Of a DNA stretch of 64,000 nt, positions 42,761-55,558 are shown in pieces (position 1 is the first letter of the stretch; each line of letters begins with the position of its first letter). The translations under genes and the position numbers were made by a program. The DNA lies in contig ML677365.1 of the NCBI GenBank assembly GCA_007922305.1, forward strand, positions 18,023,512 to 18,087,511, read 5' to 3'. The DNA is from Dermatemys mawii (lineage: Eukaryota > Chordata > Testudines > Dermatemydidae). The notes beneath the pieces were generated by a model, which was not told the DNA's origin, searched no databases, and worked only from the letters and a program-made list of their open reading frames with translations.

Positions 42761-43300
42761 TCATAAAGGGATTTAGGTACCTAACTGTCACGTTAGGCAC
42801 CTAAGCCCAACATTTAGGCACCACTAGTATTCACAAGCTCCCTGCTTAGCTTCTGCCTAACCCTGGAGGTGCCTAAACTCACTCCACACCTACATTGTCA
42901 CTATAAAAGTTCCCTACGCACCTATGTTTCTGCCTCTGGACATGTGCACTGCTGCCACAGGTTAGGCATCCAGATGCCTAAACCTGAATGCGATGCATAA
43001 AGCAGGAGAACTCCTGTTTCACCAGTGGTGCCTGATTCAGTAGGCTTGCTCAGAGGCCACTTACCAGAATGACTTCCATTCAGACTCTGGCCAGAAGAGG
43101 AGTCACCACCATCCAGCTTATAACTTTCAGTCCACTAGTTAGGAGACCCACTGGGAGGTGAGAACCCCCAAGTTCAATTCTTCACTCTGTATGAAAGGGA
43201 GAAAGGATTCAAATGGGGAGAGGCCTCCCTCTTCTCAGGTGAACACTTCAATCACTAGGCTATGAGATATTCAGAAGTGAGCCTTTCTCCATCTCTGTGT
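42761..43300. repeat. Unclassified dispersed repeat with AGGCACCTAA modules
   Basis: TTAGGTACCTAACTGTCACG, TTAGGCACCTAAG and GGTTAGGCATCCAGATGCC form local inverted repeats, as in the fold-back repeat at 17250-17382. 43120-43260 carries a second unclassified block. Confidence 0.4.
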
Positions 43301-44220
43301 ATATTTAATGAAAGAACCATTGGACCAGGACAGTGCATATTTAATCCCAAAGAATCCCAAATCACTTCACAAACTTTATATATACAACAGCACTGAAATA
43401 CAGCCATCTCTGAAATGGAGGGAGACAGCCAGCTGGCATATATTGGTCATGAAGGAATAAGGGAAGGGGATATTTTTGGCCAAAGACATCTTCTATCACA
43501 AAAAGTGTGTTGATATCTTTAAAGTGCTGTTTTACTCCGAAAAGTGACTATGTATACATGGTATCTTCTTAGTAAACAGATCTGCTCCCGGGGCATGACT
43601 CACACCTGGTTAGTTTAGTGATTACATAAGTTTTTGCTGCTTTTTATTCCTGCTAACTTGGAAGAAATTGCGCAGCCAAGAAAGTGTGAGCTGATTTATA
43701 TTCTGGCTCCTGCATCATCTATAGAATTGTAAGTTTCCACTGCACAATATTTAGTGTTGATGATGGGTGAGCCAGAAAAAGCCCAGCGTGCCTTCCACAT
43801 CTGATCCTAGACTGAATTTGCAGACTTAGCTATTAGAAAACAGACGTTTGTGCTTGTTGACAGAACAAATTTGCTGTGGAATCAATGAGAGACAATAAAT
43901 GCAACACTTCACATTGCCCTGTGGAGTAACTTTACGGAATAGAACTGGAAGAGCTGGTAGGACCTCATCACTGCAGGGCTCATCCAAAATACCTCCAGAT
44001 AGTACACTATGTGATACTCAATTTTGTCTCTCTGAGAAGAATAAAAGGTTTAGCTGACCCTCAAAAATTTGCATCTGTAAACCTGACACTTAGACCCCCA
44101 AGTTATCCCACTGAAAGGAACATGAAAGCCTATCCAATGGTTTGTGTCTCAATACTGTCCATTTTTCTGTTTTCAGCCTTCTTGATTATCTTGTCCTAGC
44201 TAAGCAGCACTAATTATCTA
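43301..44220. other. No recognisable feature
   Basis: No supported gene or repeat end on either strand. Confidence 0.5.
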
Positions 44221-44430
44221 TGTCAGGTACTTAAATGGTCTTCATGATCTTCACAATACTCCTGTGAGATAGGAGGTACTATTAGCCCCATTTTACAGAT
44301 GGGGGACTAAGGCACAGCAAAGCTTAGTGTCTTATGTAAGGTCACAGAGGAAGTCTGCGATAGAATAAGGATTTGACCTACTGTCTCCCAAGTTGTAGGG
44401 TACTGCCCTCACCATGGGACCATCCTTCAT
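44221..44430 (-). mobile_element. MIR-like SINE, antisense
   Basis: CACAATACTCCTGTGAGATA, CCCATTTTACAGATGGGG, AAGGTCACAGAGGAAG and AATAAGGATTTGACC follow the complement of MIR in the correct order. Confidence 0.72.
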
Positions 44431-44833
44431 CTCTAGCCCTTAGGAGGTACCATTTATTAGAAAATTAATAAGGATCTGTAAAGAAAAAGGGCTATGTAGA
44501 GACCCTAGAAGTATAAAGAGAAGAGGAGAGGGAATGTTTATGAGTTAAGTGCTAATAAGGCAAGGGACATCATCAGAGGGGAGAGGCAGAGACTCTGTAA
44601 CAGTTAAGCTTGGAGCCAGGCCTGAAGATCAGCCTGTCAGAAAGAAATGTTAAACTACATGGAGCACATGAGCTGTGAACCATTAGCCATATACTTAATG
44701 GAAAGTGAGAAGGTATTAATGAGATGTCAATGTTTAAAACCAATTGTGTACTCAGTGCTGTACAGACAGAGAGAAAGACAGTCCCTTTCTTGAGGGTCTT
44801 ATAGTCAATACTAGTCAGATACAAAATGTAACA

Positions 44834-45945
44834 GTAAATAAGATGAGGAAGACTTTGTAGCACCTTAGAGACTAGCCAGTTTATTTCAGCATAAGCTTTC
44901 GTGGGCTATAGCCCACTTCGTCGGATGCATAGAATGGAACAGAAGTAAGATGCATTTATACACACAGAAAGAAAAAAAAAAGCTTGTACATTAGCATACC
45001 AATTCTAAGAGGCTGTTGAATTTGGATGGGCCATTATCAGCAGGAGAAAAAAGTACCTTTTGAAATGGATATCTGTGTCTGACAGGAGAGATACAACTAC
45101 TGCAGGTAAATTAACTAGGGAAATGCAATCAGTTAGTGTAATGAGCGAACCATTTGCAAGTTCTATTTAGTCCTTGGTTTATTGTATCCAATTTGAAAAT
45201 TAATTCCAGTTCCTCAGTTTCTCGTTGGAGTCTGTTTTGGAAGTTTTTCTGTTTCAGAACTGACATCATCAAGTCTTTAATGGAATGACCAGGAAGATTG
45301 AAGTGTTCTCCTACTGGTTTTTGAATGTTATGATTCCTGATGTCAGACTTGTGTCCATTTATTCTTTTGCGCAGAGACTGGCTGGTTTGGCCAATGTACA
45401 TAGCAGAGGGGCATTGCTGGCACACGATGGCATATATCACATTGGTCGATGTGCAGGTGAATGAGCCTCTGATGGTGTGGCTGATGTGATTAGGTCCTAT
45501 GATGGTGTCAGTTGAATGGCTCTGATGACAGAGTTGGCATCAGGCTTTGTTACAAGGATAGGTACCTGGGTTAGTGTGCTTGTTGTGTGGAGTGCGGTTA
45601 CTGGTGAGTATTTGTTTCAGGTTGTGGGGGCTGTCTCTAAGTGAGGACTGGTCTGTCTCCCAAGATCTGTGAGAATGAGGGATCATCTTTCAGGATAGGT
45701 TGTAGGTCTTTGATGATGCGTTGGAGAGGCTTAAGTTGGGGGCTGAAGGTGATGGCTAATCGTGTTCTGTTTTTGTCTTTGTTGGGCCTGTCCTGTAGTA
45801 GGTGGCTTCTGGGTACTCTTCTGGCTCTGTCAATCTGTTTCTTCACTTCTCCAGGGGGGTATTGTAGTTTTAAGAATGTTTGGTAGAGATCTTGTAGGTG
45901 TTTGTCTCTGCCTGAGGGATTGGAGCAAATGCGGTAGTAACCTGT
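44834..45945 (-). mobile_element. Penelope-like element, truncated, with 12-bp duplication
   Basis: CAAAATGTAACA at 44822-44833 is repeated at 45946-45957. The left end has the PLE terminus (GTAGCACCTTAGAGACTAGC) and a ribozyme-like core at 44893-44930 (minus strand CCGACGA, A, stem GTGGGC/GCCCAC, GAAAGC). The minus strand then encodes the GIY-YIG domain (45440-45129) preceded by the Cys-containing linker and the end of the RT region. The copy lacks the RT core. It aligns along its length with 18607-19640. Confidence 0.93.
45129..45440 (-). pseudogene. Penelope-like GIY-YIG endonuclease domain, frame open
   Basis: 103 residues to a natural stop: MIYAIVCQQCPSAMYIGQTS, LRKRINGHKSDI, then KPVGEHFNLPGHS and LELIFKLDTI. 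GIY-YIG appears as IYA...MYIG; the C-x2-C, GH and EHF positions expected for the PLE endonuclease are all present, and a Glu follows in the GEHF box. The domain is better preserved than in the copy at 18864-19142. Without the RT part upstream it cannot act in retrotransposition, hence pseudogene. Confidence 0.85.
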
Positions 45946-46179
45946 CAAAATGTAACAAGTGATCAGAAGATTAATTAAATACATCAGAATATCGGGGTTT
46001 CCCTTCCCCTCCACTCTTGGCTTCATGGCTTTGCTACAGTATATACATAAAAAAGGCAATGCTTACTTGTTTAACAGTTATACAGGTAAAGGGAAGCATT
46101 TGTAGGTATACAGAACAGAAATTGGTAAGGAATATAAATGTTCATGCTTCAAGGATAAGCCAACTACAAAATGGTAATT

Positions 46180-46305
46180 CCATAATTGTCCATCACAGGG
46201 TTCCTTGCACCTTCCTGTGTAGTATGTGGTATTGGCCATTGTCCTGGACAGATACCAGATAAGATAAACCACTGGTTTGAACCAATGTGGCAATTCCTAG
46301 GATAG
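46180..46305 (+). mobile_element. CR1-like LINE 3' tail
   Basis: CTTGCACCTTCCTGTGTAGT, GTATTGGCCATTGTCCTGGA and AACCAATGTGGCAATTCCTA match the 3' UTR end of a CR1-like subfamily related to that ending at 16566. Confidence 0.6.
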
Positions 46306-48240
46306 CATTCCAGTGAAAGATAGTGACTGACTATCAAAACCATCTGAAGAATGTAATCTTGACTTAACAAGCTTTATAGACCTTCCACCACTCAAGTGGT
46401 ACACCTGACCATTCCAAAGAACTCTTGAGTCCAGACTGCCTTGATTTGGTAGGCCTGAGAAGTTCCCCTGGCTAGATCAATCTGTCACGAAGAAGTGAAG
46501 GAAGTAAGACCTGACCAAAACGAGGTTAGATAAGACCACAATATGAAGGACAGAGGACCCACCATACATGATACACCTAATATTAGAGCAACTGCCAGCT
46601 ACAAAAAAAAAAAAAAAAGCCAAACTGATCAAAGAGATTAAGTATCAATTAATTCATTTCAAGTAGCATATGTCTCACCTAGGGTAAGGTTTTTCTTTAA
46701 GCTAAAATTGCATAAGCCACTCAGACCACTGAAGAGCTGTATAGAGACTCATCAATTTACAGTCTCAGGTAATTGTTAGAGCTGATTAAATAATTTATAC
46801 CTTGAAATGTGCACATTTTATTCTCTATAATCACATGTATGGTATTCTGAGTTAGCTGTGTTTACACATATGCATATCCAGTTGTTTACATCATAATTTA
46901 AAATTACCTTTGCAGAGCTGATTCATTGTTTCCACTGGTGAGGAAATCCTTGTCTGTACTGCTTCGCAGAAACACAGTGTGCTGAACTAGTTTGTCTCTG
47001 TTGAAATGGTGTGTATTAGTTATTTCTGATTTTATTTCATTTATGCCATTTAGTAAGTCACAGCAGTGTACTCTTACCTGGCAGAGTCCAGAATTTCTGT
47101 CACAACACAGAATATGGGGATTATAGACTTTCATACTTAGTTAAAAGAAGTTTTTCTTTGTTCAGTTTCAATGGAAATTATGACTAACTTGACCTACTTT
47201 TTAGCATTTAATACAAAATGAACCAGATCCTCAACTGGGCCAGTGCTTCACTCAGTGCAACTGAGGGAAGGAAGGAAGAGCCAAGAGTAGCTTTAAGCCT
47301 TGTTTTTCACTACTTGGATTCCCAAGGCTGGTGTGGACTGGACCCTCGGTATAACTTAGATCTTAGAACTGTACATTGTAGGGTTTCTAATCTATCAAGC
47401 TAAAATGATGTAAAGCAGGTTTAAGATGATATAAGTGTATCCACACATGGGGTTGGCATCACTGTAACTGATTTAAATTAAATCAATTCAACTTCAATTC
47501 AAGTCCTAAATTCTGCTAGCTGGTAAAGCCCCCTTAGGGCCTTTATAATGGGCAGAGATCACTGGAGTGATCACATGCTCTGGTCATATTCCTCCCACCC
47601 CTGACACACCCCTTGCACTGAGGGGACTAGGAGGTGGTAGCACAGAGATGACTGCTGACCCTGAGTCCCTTGCCCTAGGGTAGCCCTCAGCTGCCCCATT
47701 AGGGCAGCTTTCTGGACCCTTTGTTCCTCCAAAATCATGCAAATGAGCTGGAACAGGGACCAGAACCTAACCTAATATTTTAATAGATCAGGGTAATTTT
47801 AATCTAAACTTCAGGACAACTCCTAATGATTCCCTGAAGTGTAACATCATAACCCATTATTAGTTGAGCCTCTTAAAGATATTTCCTTCCAGATGTCAGA
47901 CTGGATTTTTTTTTTCTGCTGAGAGCACTATTTTTAAAACCAAAGAATTGAATGATATTAAGATAGTAGGTGTTGTACTGTGCAGCATGTTATATAATGG
48001 GGTATTTCTAACAGATCTTATACAGCCAGTATATAATCAGAAGTAATAGTACCATTTTGTCATTCAGTCTGCTTAGGGATGCTGCAATAAATTCAGAGCA
48101 GACGTTGATTTGCTGCAGCTGGTGTATGATGGGAAAGTTTTGTTCATTTTTACTTCTACGGTTTTCAAAACTCTTTTATCCATTCCTCTGAAGAGAAGCA
48201 GTAGTAATCTAAGAATAGGATTGCATGATAATGATCCCAG
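46306..48240. other. No gene; possible old MITE
   Basis: 46603-46618 is an A run. 47342-47510 (TATCCACACATGGGGTTGGC) may be a decayed DNA transposon. The rest is unrecognised. Confidence 0.4.
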
Positions 48241-48600
48241 ATTTGCCCATCTATGCAGATCTTCAGTCACCTCTAAGATGCCAACTTAAGTCCAGGAACC
48301 CTTTCTGGTCAGCAGCCTGTCATCAAAAGACAAGTGGATGGGATTCTGTGGGAAAACAGAGGGGTCAAGAATCAGGACCTGATTATGGATTCTACTGTCA
48401 ACCAGCTGGCTTTCCCACATCATGTAAGATAAGAATCACAGCAAATTGCATCAGAATCTCACATAGGCATTGCAGTTACCTACTCACAATGGCAAATGAA
48501 GGACAGCCTGATATGTGACTGTGGAGAAGACATCCAAACCATGGAACATCTAGTGAACCGCTTCCCTCTACGGTCCTTTTCCAGAGAGAAAGTTTGATTC
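48241..48600 (+). mobile_element. LINE ORF2 C-terminal remnant with Cys/His motif
   Basis: In broken + frames: NCIRISHRHCSYLLT (48440-48485), then WQMKDSLICDCGEDIQTM and EHLVNRFPLR (48490-48575). The C-D-C-G ... Q-T-M-E-H pattern is the C-terminal Cys/His segment found in several LINE ORF2 proteins, usually NRIRTGHGRC followed by CDCG. Clade not fixed. Confidence 0.6.
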
Positions 48601-48716
48601 ACTCCATGTCACCAAAAATCATAGAGGAGAAGACAAACTTGGGCATTGACTTTTAATGTTGCTTTTCAAGTTGCCATACAAAAGAAGAAGATAAAAACTC
48701 TGATATTATGAGCCTT

Positions 48717-49010
48717 GCCAACCCAAACATTCAAATATTATGAGTCAGGCTCAAAAAGTCATGAGATTTTACAAAAATAATTAATTTTGAGTTATTTTTA
48801 TTTGCTTTCCATATCTGAGCCTTTAGGGTGCACACTAGTCAGATTTTCAAGCTTCTCTTTGCCACCTTAAGGATTAGAAACTTCCTTTTTTAAAAAAAAA
48901 AATGTTAATATTCTCATTTAATCACATGATTCCCAGAAAGCCAGGGCTTTAAGAAAAACACCAAATATCATGAGACTTGTGATGAAATTGCAAGCGTTGG
49001 GAACAATGTC
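48717..49010. mobile_element. Probable non-autonomous DNA element
   Basis: CTTGCCAACCCAAACATTCA and ATATTATGAGTCAGG at the left are loosely mirrored by AATATCATGAGACTTGTG and GCAAGCGTTGGGAAC at the right. Ends are degenerate and no duplication is clear. Confidence 0.45.
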
Positions 49011-49790
49011 ATACAATACATTATGGGCCAATGTAGTGCAGCACAATTGGGTATAAACAACACTAAAACAAATTAATACAAAACACACATAGTATTGTGT
49101 TTAAAGAGCATTACAGCTCTGACACAAATGGGCAGAATCCAACAAATTCCAAGGTAAGGTAGATGCTCACTCCTTAACTAGCACCACTGTGAAGAAGTAA
49201 AACCAACAGTGAATGAAGGTTTGAGTCTAATCTGAACTACAGTCAAGGTCACAGGGGATAAATGAGGACCTTCCTGACCCCTGACTTGACTTCCCACACC
49301 AGATCCAGTGGACTTCTGTTGCATATTGGGAGCATCAGCAATGCCCAAAATGTCTTCACAGCTTCCTGACCTTCACATGCAGCCTGGTATGAGACATGGA
49401 CTCTATCTATTCCTTTACTGCCATTGGTTGTTAGTCCTGCTATACTCTTAACATGGCAACCTTTCAATTCCTCAGTCTCATACCCTCCATCTTTGCATGT
49501 TTCTCTTTCTCTCTATCTCACATTCTCTTGCTCCTTTTTACTTCCCTTCCCCTCTGTTTTCCTCTCTCTTTGCTCACTCCCCTCTGTTAGTCCCACAGTC
49601 TCTTATTTTCCTTCATTTCCACCCCAGGAAGCCCCCTAATCTCTAAAACCCAGTTTAAAACAAATAGTGAAATTAATTAAAGATGGGTCTAACAAATATA
49701 CTAAATACACCCACACCCACACACGTGTGATTGCCATCAGCATGAACACTGCTTGGGTACTGTATCCAAGCAATTCCCCCCACCTTTCAT
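49011..49790. other. No recognisable feature
   Basis: 49500-49600 is pyrimidine-rich; frames there are low-complexity. Confidence 0.5.
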
Positions 49791-49911
49791 GTCCTTCTGT
49801 GTGTGTTTTTAGATTATATTTGGGGCAGGGACTGTATCTTCTTATATGTTTGTACAATATTTAGCACATTTTGGAACACTACTGCAATATAAACACTAAA
49901 TAATAATTATA
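49791..49911 (+). mobile_element. L2-like LINE 3' tail
   Basis: TTTGGGGCAGGGACTGTATC, TGTTTGTACAATATTTAGCA and AATAAACACTAAATAATAAT-like sequence follow the L2 3' end. Similar shorter tails lie at 52515-52560 and 62845-62905. Confidence 0.6.
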
Positions 49912-49984
49912 CACAAAGCATACATAACCAGAGATCTAGAAGCATTTGCTATTTTGCCTCTAAAATGGATTTATATTAAATTTT

Positions 49985-50200
49985 CCACTTTCATCTAAGG
50001 AGTTCAAATCACTTTAGAACTAGCGACAAGTATTATCATCCTCAATTTACAGATGAGGAAACTGAGTCACAGAGAGACAAAGTGACTTGCCTAAAGTCAC
50101 ATAGTATGTCAGTAGCAGAATGGGGAAGAGAACCGATATCTCCAGACTTGTACTCCTTCACTCTAACTACTCTAATTTACTCTTCTACAGTTCTCCTGAG
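49985..50200 (-). mobile_element. MIR-like SINE, antisense
   Basis: TATTATCATCCTCAATTTAC, AGATGAGGAAACTGAGTCAC, GTGACTTGCCTAAAGTCACA and GTAGCAGAATGGGG follow the complement of MIR clearly. Confidence 0.85.
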
Positions 50201-53200
50201 AACACTTTTCAGCACTGACAATAATGTGAACCGACACAGGATTTCAGAGCAGACTGGAACCCAGAATGTAAACCTTGAACCCAGTTCTGTGAATTCTGGC
50301 AACCTCAATGCAGTCAGTGGATTACATGGGTGTAAATGAGAGCAGGATCTAGAATGTAACTATTTATGCTAATATTTCTAATTATTTTGAAAATAATGCT
50401 CTGTGCCAGCAAATCTCAAAGGGCTATACAATTCTGGAAGGGATCATACGCTCTCTGCATGGTTTGATGCAGGAAGAGAAGCATTGTAGCCTAGAAACTG
50501 GGTTTAAAATTTCTCAAAAAATATGTTTATTTGGGTGATTTTCAATATTTCCTCAATTGGGCCAATTCATGAATTAATATTTCCAGAATAACCTATGTCA
50601 GGAAGTGCTAGAGCACAGACAGCTGTAAGGTTTAGATGCTGTTAGACTTGAGTTATAGCCAAAGGTCTGTGCCTCTTCTTACTTTAGTTGAACCGGTTCA
50701 TCCATTCCTAGTAAATATGTGAGAATGTAGTTTGTGTACAGCAAGTATGATACACTTGCCCAGATGTGCCATGTAATTATATAACTTCATTGACTCATAC
50801 GATACCAGTTAGGACATCTAGTTCATTGCCCCCAGCCAATGTAATAATTCTAAACCCAAAGACTATAGCACTTTACAAACATTAACTAATTCATCTTCAC
50901 AACATTCCTGGGAAGTAAGTAAATGTTATTATCCACATTTTACAGATGGAAACAAAGAGATGACCCAATACTGGTTTCTTTGAAGTCAGTGTCAAAACTC
51001 CCCTTGACAGAAATATGACCATCATTTAGCCCCTATTGAGCTTGGCTTGGATCCTGAAAGGTATGTATGTGCCTAACTCCCATTAAAGGTGCTGAGTGCC
51101 CTCAGTCTCCACTGACTAAAGTAGGAATCATCCTTTCAGAAGACTGACCCCATACAGTTCAAGGCCAACATTTTCAAATGCATTCGATATTTGGCACCTA
51201 GATCCCAATTTATGGATCTGAGAGTTTCTGGCCCCTGGAAATGGCTCCAGATGCCTAAAAGGCAGGTTATGTTAATTCACAGACATTAGCTGTGTCCTGG
51301 TCTACACTAAAATGGGTATCAGCAACAGGTTCGGCATTAGGTCAGATGTACATGGTTGAAATGCAAGTGGAGACTGGAACAAGCCACGTTCAGCCCTTCC
51401 TCTTGGACTACATGCTCATGTGAACTGTGTGCAGCTGAACCAGCACTGAGTCTTGTGCTGCCTTCCACTGTCAGCAACAGAAGATTTTTCTGATGATACA
51501 ATGCTTTTATGTCGTGGTGTGGCCTCTGCAGTCTCAGCAGAGACAGGGATGATACTGTGGTAGACCAGACAGCTCAAATTAATAGAACGATTCATCACTT
51601 GGGTTCAGAACAAACAAACACTGGTAAACCATCCAGAAAATGGAGACACTCTCTGAGCTGCTACCCAGGTGTTCTCTCAGTACCAACTCCAGCTATCCTC
51701 AGAAAGGGGTTCTGAACAGTTGCCTCGAAAGCAGGACCAAAGGCATTAAAGATACAGGGCCAAATCTGCAGTCCACAAAAATCAATGGCAAAACTCCCAT
51801 TGATTTCAGTCAAGATTTGGGGCCTGATCCAATGCCCACTGAAATCAGTGGAAAGCATTTCATTAATCACAACGGGCTTTCGATAAGACCTTTGATCCAC
51901 AAAGATACACATTCATCTCAGTGGATGTTCCCATTGTTAATGGATCTGATCCATATTTACAATGTAAAAACCACAGAGAACATGTCAGCAAAATCATGAG
52001 CCTACTAATTATTCTTTCAGTTTCATCAAAATGATATTTTGTTTAGTTGCAGACTTCTGTTGAGTGTGTTTTGTGTTTTTTCTCTATTTAAATAAAAAAC
52101 ATCACCGAGTTAAGCAAACATTTTACATGAAAAACTCCCAGCTTCATTAGTCTTGTATTGTTCAAAAATAGCCAAGCCACTCTTTTACAATTCTTCCCTG
52201 AAATGCCAAGTTTCAACCAGAGAAAATATTTACAGCTGTGTTATATAAACTAATGACAAATAGGGGTTAAAGTGAAAGTGCTGGCAAAACTTTATCTGTA
52301 GCAGCACTGAAACTAGCGACACTGTAATAAATAGGCTCTGTGCTATTGGTTTATTGTTTAATGACCTACTCTTAGAAACTTTGGCTTACATTTTCAGAAG
52401 TGGTGAGTGATTCTGGGACCATTTATGTGCTTTGAGTTCAGCACCAAAAACTGAGACTTTCAGTGGGCACTTTTGAAAATTTAATCTTGGAGTATTTCAG
52501 TGAAGAACAAGTTATCTCAGGACAGGAACTATCTAGATTTCTGTAACAGTGCAGCACAAAGCTCATGGTAGATAAGACCTGGATCTCTAATGTAAACAAC
52601 AAGCAGATTTTTTACAAATCCAAGCCTTTGGGCACGTACACTCTTTTTTCCACTTTGTAGGTCACCAGTAAAAGAAGAAGACATATTATTGTAATATTGA
52701 CTTTATCATGAGAAGCTATATTTTTCTATTTTTGACTGCAATGTTGTGATGAGATACTCAGTAAGAAAAATGTTTCCTTTTTAATGTCTATCACTTTAAC
52801 ATAATAACAACATATGTATTGTAATGTAGCTAAATTTGCCTATTTGCTGAAAGCCCTTGGTGGATGTTAATTTTATATGCTGTTTGTTGATGTGTACATT
52901 AAAACAATCTCTAAAGGCAGGCTGTAAAAAATACATCCACATTCTACACTATTCAAGAGAGTAGCACAATAGTGCACACTGGGTTTTTTAGACTACATAG
53001 TAGTAATGATACCTATGCCTGGTCAAACTAGTGTTTCCACCACTGCTACTATCAGCGGAACTGTATTATTGCTAGACTTCATTGCACTGCGACCTCCTTC
53101 TGACAACAAAAATTACTATAATGCCTGAAGCCCTGCTGCCCCTTATTGGCATAGTGGACTATAAACATAGTTAAGATTGTGGCCTAAGTAATGCCACAAT

Positions 53201-53740
53201 CTTCTATTAATCACCAATGTTCTATTAATTATTTACTGCCCTTCCATGTACAGCAATAAGTTCAGAAATGTAATTAACAAAAATTGCTGCACTGCGTGGT
53301 GGAGAATCCTATATATATATATATCCTATATAAATCCTATGAATTGCTGGGTTGTAGTTTCATTTGCTAATTAATAAGGGTTATTAATAATTAATTCTGT
53401 TTATTGTTTTTACTATGATTTCTTTCTAACATTCTAAAGTATGTATAAAACTACTCCAATCAGACTGAGACTAGTGATTTTCATTTACTGATATTTATAT
53501 TAGCACCTTTCATCCAACAATCCCCAAACACTTAACAATCTCTGTATGCTGACTGCAGTATATATCCAGTACTGAAATGCAGCTGCCTATGGGGTAGAAT
53601 GTGGCAGCCTTTAATAAGCTCTCATCAAAACCACACAAAAGAAAGTGAATATACCACAGAAAGTTGGAACATCAAGGGAATGTTGGGCTTGACTATATCA
53701 CCCTCCTCCTTCAAAAGCCAGAAAATCAGTCAGAGTTAGG
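50201..53740. other. Mostly unrecognised; small repeat fragments
   Basis: 50880-50960 resembles a MIR-like end (TTCACAACATTCCTGGGAAG, CCACATTTTACAGATGG). 51296-51330 carries a Harbinger-type terminus (CCTGGTCTACACTAAAATGG) without a partner. 51740-51870 has repeated CCATTGATTTCAGT-type modules. No gene. Confidence 0.4.
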
Positions 53741-53816
53741 CAACTGGCACTTTTGAAAATCCTGCTAAATACTTATCTGCATTCTTAGGTGCCTAAATAC
53801 CTTTAAAAATCTGTTC
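53741..53816. repeat. Fragment of the AGGTGCCTAA fold-back repeat
   Basis: GGCACTTTTGAAAATCCTGC and TTAGGTGCCTAAATACCTTT match the right half of the repeat at 17250-17382. Confidence 0.6.
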
Positions 53817-54349
53817 CTCTTTGCTTTCTCTCATTGTAGCCTTTTATTTTATTTAGAATACATTTAATGATGTTATCTTTCACCATCATGGGTTTGGCTC
53901 TGGTTGCTATAGTTTCAGGTTCAACAGAGTGAAAACCACCTTCTCTACTTGTCTCAGATTTACAGACTCTAGGAACACATAAAGATGGTGACCACACATA
54001 CATTCACAAGTACAAAGCCTAATCTATTTTACAAATTTTATTAGAATAACAAGCAAGGTTATGATTACCCAAATATATATAAATCTTATGAATACCCATG
54101 CACATGTTATAAATTTAGTCATACTCATATCCTTAAAGCTATTCTTTGGATCTGATGGAATCCTCACCAACTGATCATCAGCAGAGGGATAGTTCCTGCT
54201 GGGGGTTTTCCCATAGGCATTTCTACTTTTACTCAACCAGAGAACCTTCTTTTATATTGTAATTCTGACTACACCTAATACCCCATATATGTGCATGAAG
54301 GTGTCGATCCTCTTTTCCTTATCTGTGTACTTCTACCCCCCTGAGCACC
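53817..54349. other. No recognisable feature
   Basis: Neither strand shows a supported gene or repeat end. Confidence 0.5.
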
Positions 54350-54690
54350 ATAATTAAACTGAGCTAACCTCTGGTGTAGATGCATTTAACTTAATGGAAG
54401 AATTCTTCTGTTAACCTAGCTACCACCACTCAGAGATGTGACTGACCTTAGGGCTTGAAATGCAGCACTACAGCAACACAGCTGCAGCTCATCAGTGTAG
54501 ACACTCACTACACTTAATCCACTTCCCCAAGAGGTGGTAGCTAGGTCAATGGAAGAATTCTTTCATCAACCTAGTGCTTTCTACACTGGGAGTTAGGTCA
54601 GCTTAACTGCATTGCCCAAGAGTGTAGACATAGCTGGGTTAATGTGGCTGGACTGACTTAACTTCTGAGTGTAGATCTGACTTTAGTCTA
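54350..54690. mobile_element. Decayed Harbinger-type MITE
   Basis: Repeated GTGTAGA(C/T) boxes (54392, 54498, 54632, 54670) and an internal direct repeat (AATGGAAGAATTCTT near 54395 and 54551) are typical of Harbinger MITEs. Termini are too diverged to fix. Confidence 0.45.
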
Positions 54691-54741
54691 GTAACAAAGG
54701 GTTTGTTTTTCCACTACCTCGTCCCTTGTGTACTCATTTAC

Positions 54742-55329
54742 TAGGATTGTGACTTTCCTAATTGCTGGTAACCAGACCCCTAAGACCCTGCCCCTTGCCC
54801 CACCTCTCTCCCCAAGGCCCCACTCAGGCACCATCTCTTCCCTCAAGGCCCCACCCCTGCTCCACCTCTTCATTCAAGGCCCCGACTCTTATCTGCCTCT
54901 TCTCCAGGCCCCAGTCTCTTCTCCTTCTCTTCCCCCATGACCCGCCGCTGTTGCTCGCTCATCTGCCTCCCTCCTGCCATTGTCTTCTGGATCGTTTCTA
55001 CTTTCCTCCTCCACCCCTCCGCCCCCAAGCTGGGCTCCCTCTTCTCCATGGCTGGGATGGGAGCTGCTGCAGCCTGATAAGAAGCCTGCCTGCAGGTAGA
55101 AGGTGTTTCTAGCTGAGCAAGGGCTGCCATGGGTTAATGACCCTCCCTCTGCTCCAGGTTAACTGGGCTTTTTGTGTCTGCTCAGTACATCTGACAGGAA
55201 ACTGCCAGGTCCCATTTTTTACTGGACTTTCTGGTCACAAACCGTGCAGCTGGCAACCCTAAATTGCACTCAGACACAGAAGCCAAAAACTGGACTGACC
55301 GGGTAAAACCCGGATGGGTGGCAATCCTA
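54742..55329. mobile_element. Non-autonomous hAT-type element, perfect 8-bp duplication
   Basis: Starts TAGGATTGTGACTTTC and ends GGGTGGCAATCCTA, so the outer 8 bases are perfectly inverted. TCATTTAC at 54734-54741 is repeated at 55330-55337. The interior is C-rich (CCCTGCCCCTTGCCCCACC) and non-coding; frames of 60-116 codons across it are compositional. Confidence 0.88.
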
Positions 55330-55558
55330 TCATTTACGCTTGGGCAAAGTGAATGTAATATGCTACCAAATGAGAAGTCTCTACTCACTGTCAATTCTAT
55401 TAGATTAATACATGAAAGTTAACCTTGAGAGCAAAGAACAACAAAAATGTGCAGAAAAACCCCTAAATATTGATATCTTGGATTTATTTATTTACACTTT
55501 CCATTGTCTCTAGTTATATCTTACTTTAGGTCTCTCCTCCCTACAACTGAGTCACACA

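Noticed and set aside
48717..49010. hAT element with defined ends
   Set aside because: Inverted ends are too diverged and no 8-bp duplication is visible, so it is listed only as a probable DNA element.
54687..55130. Frames of 60-116 codons, possible small gene
   Set aside because: They lie within a hAT-type element with exact 8-bp duplication and reflect its C-rich interior.
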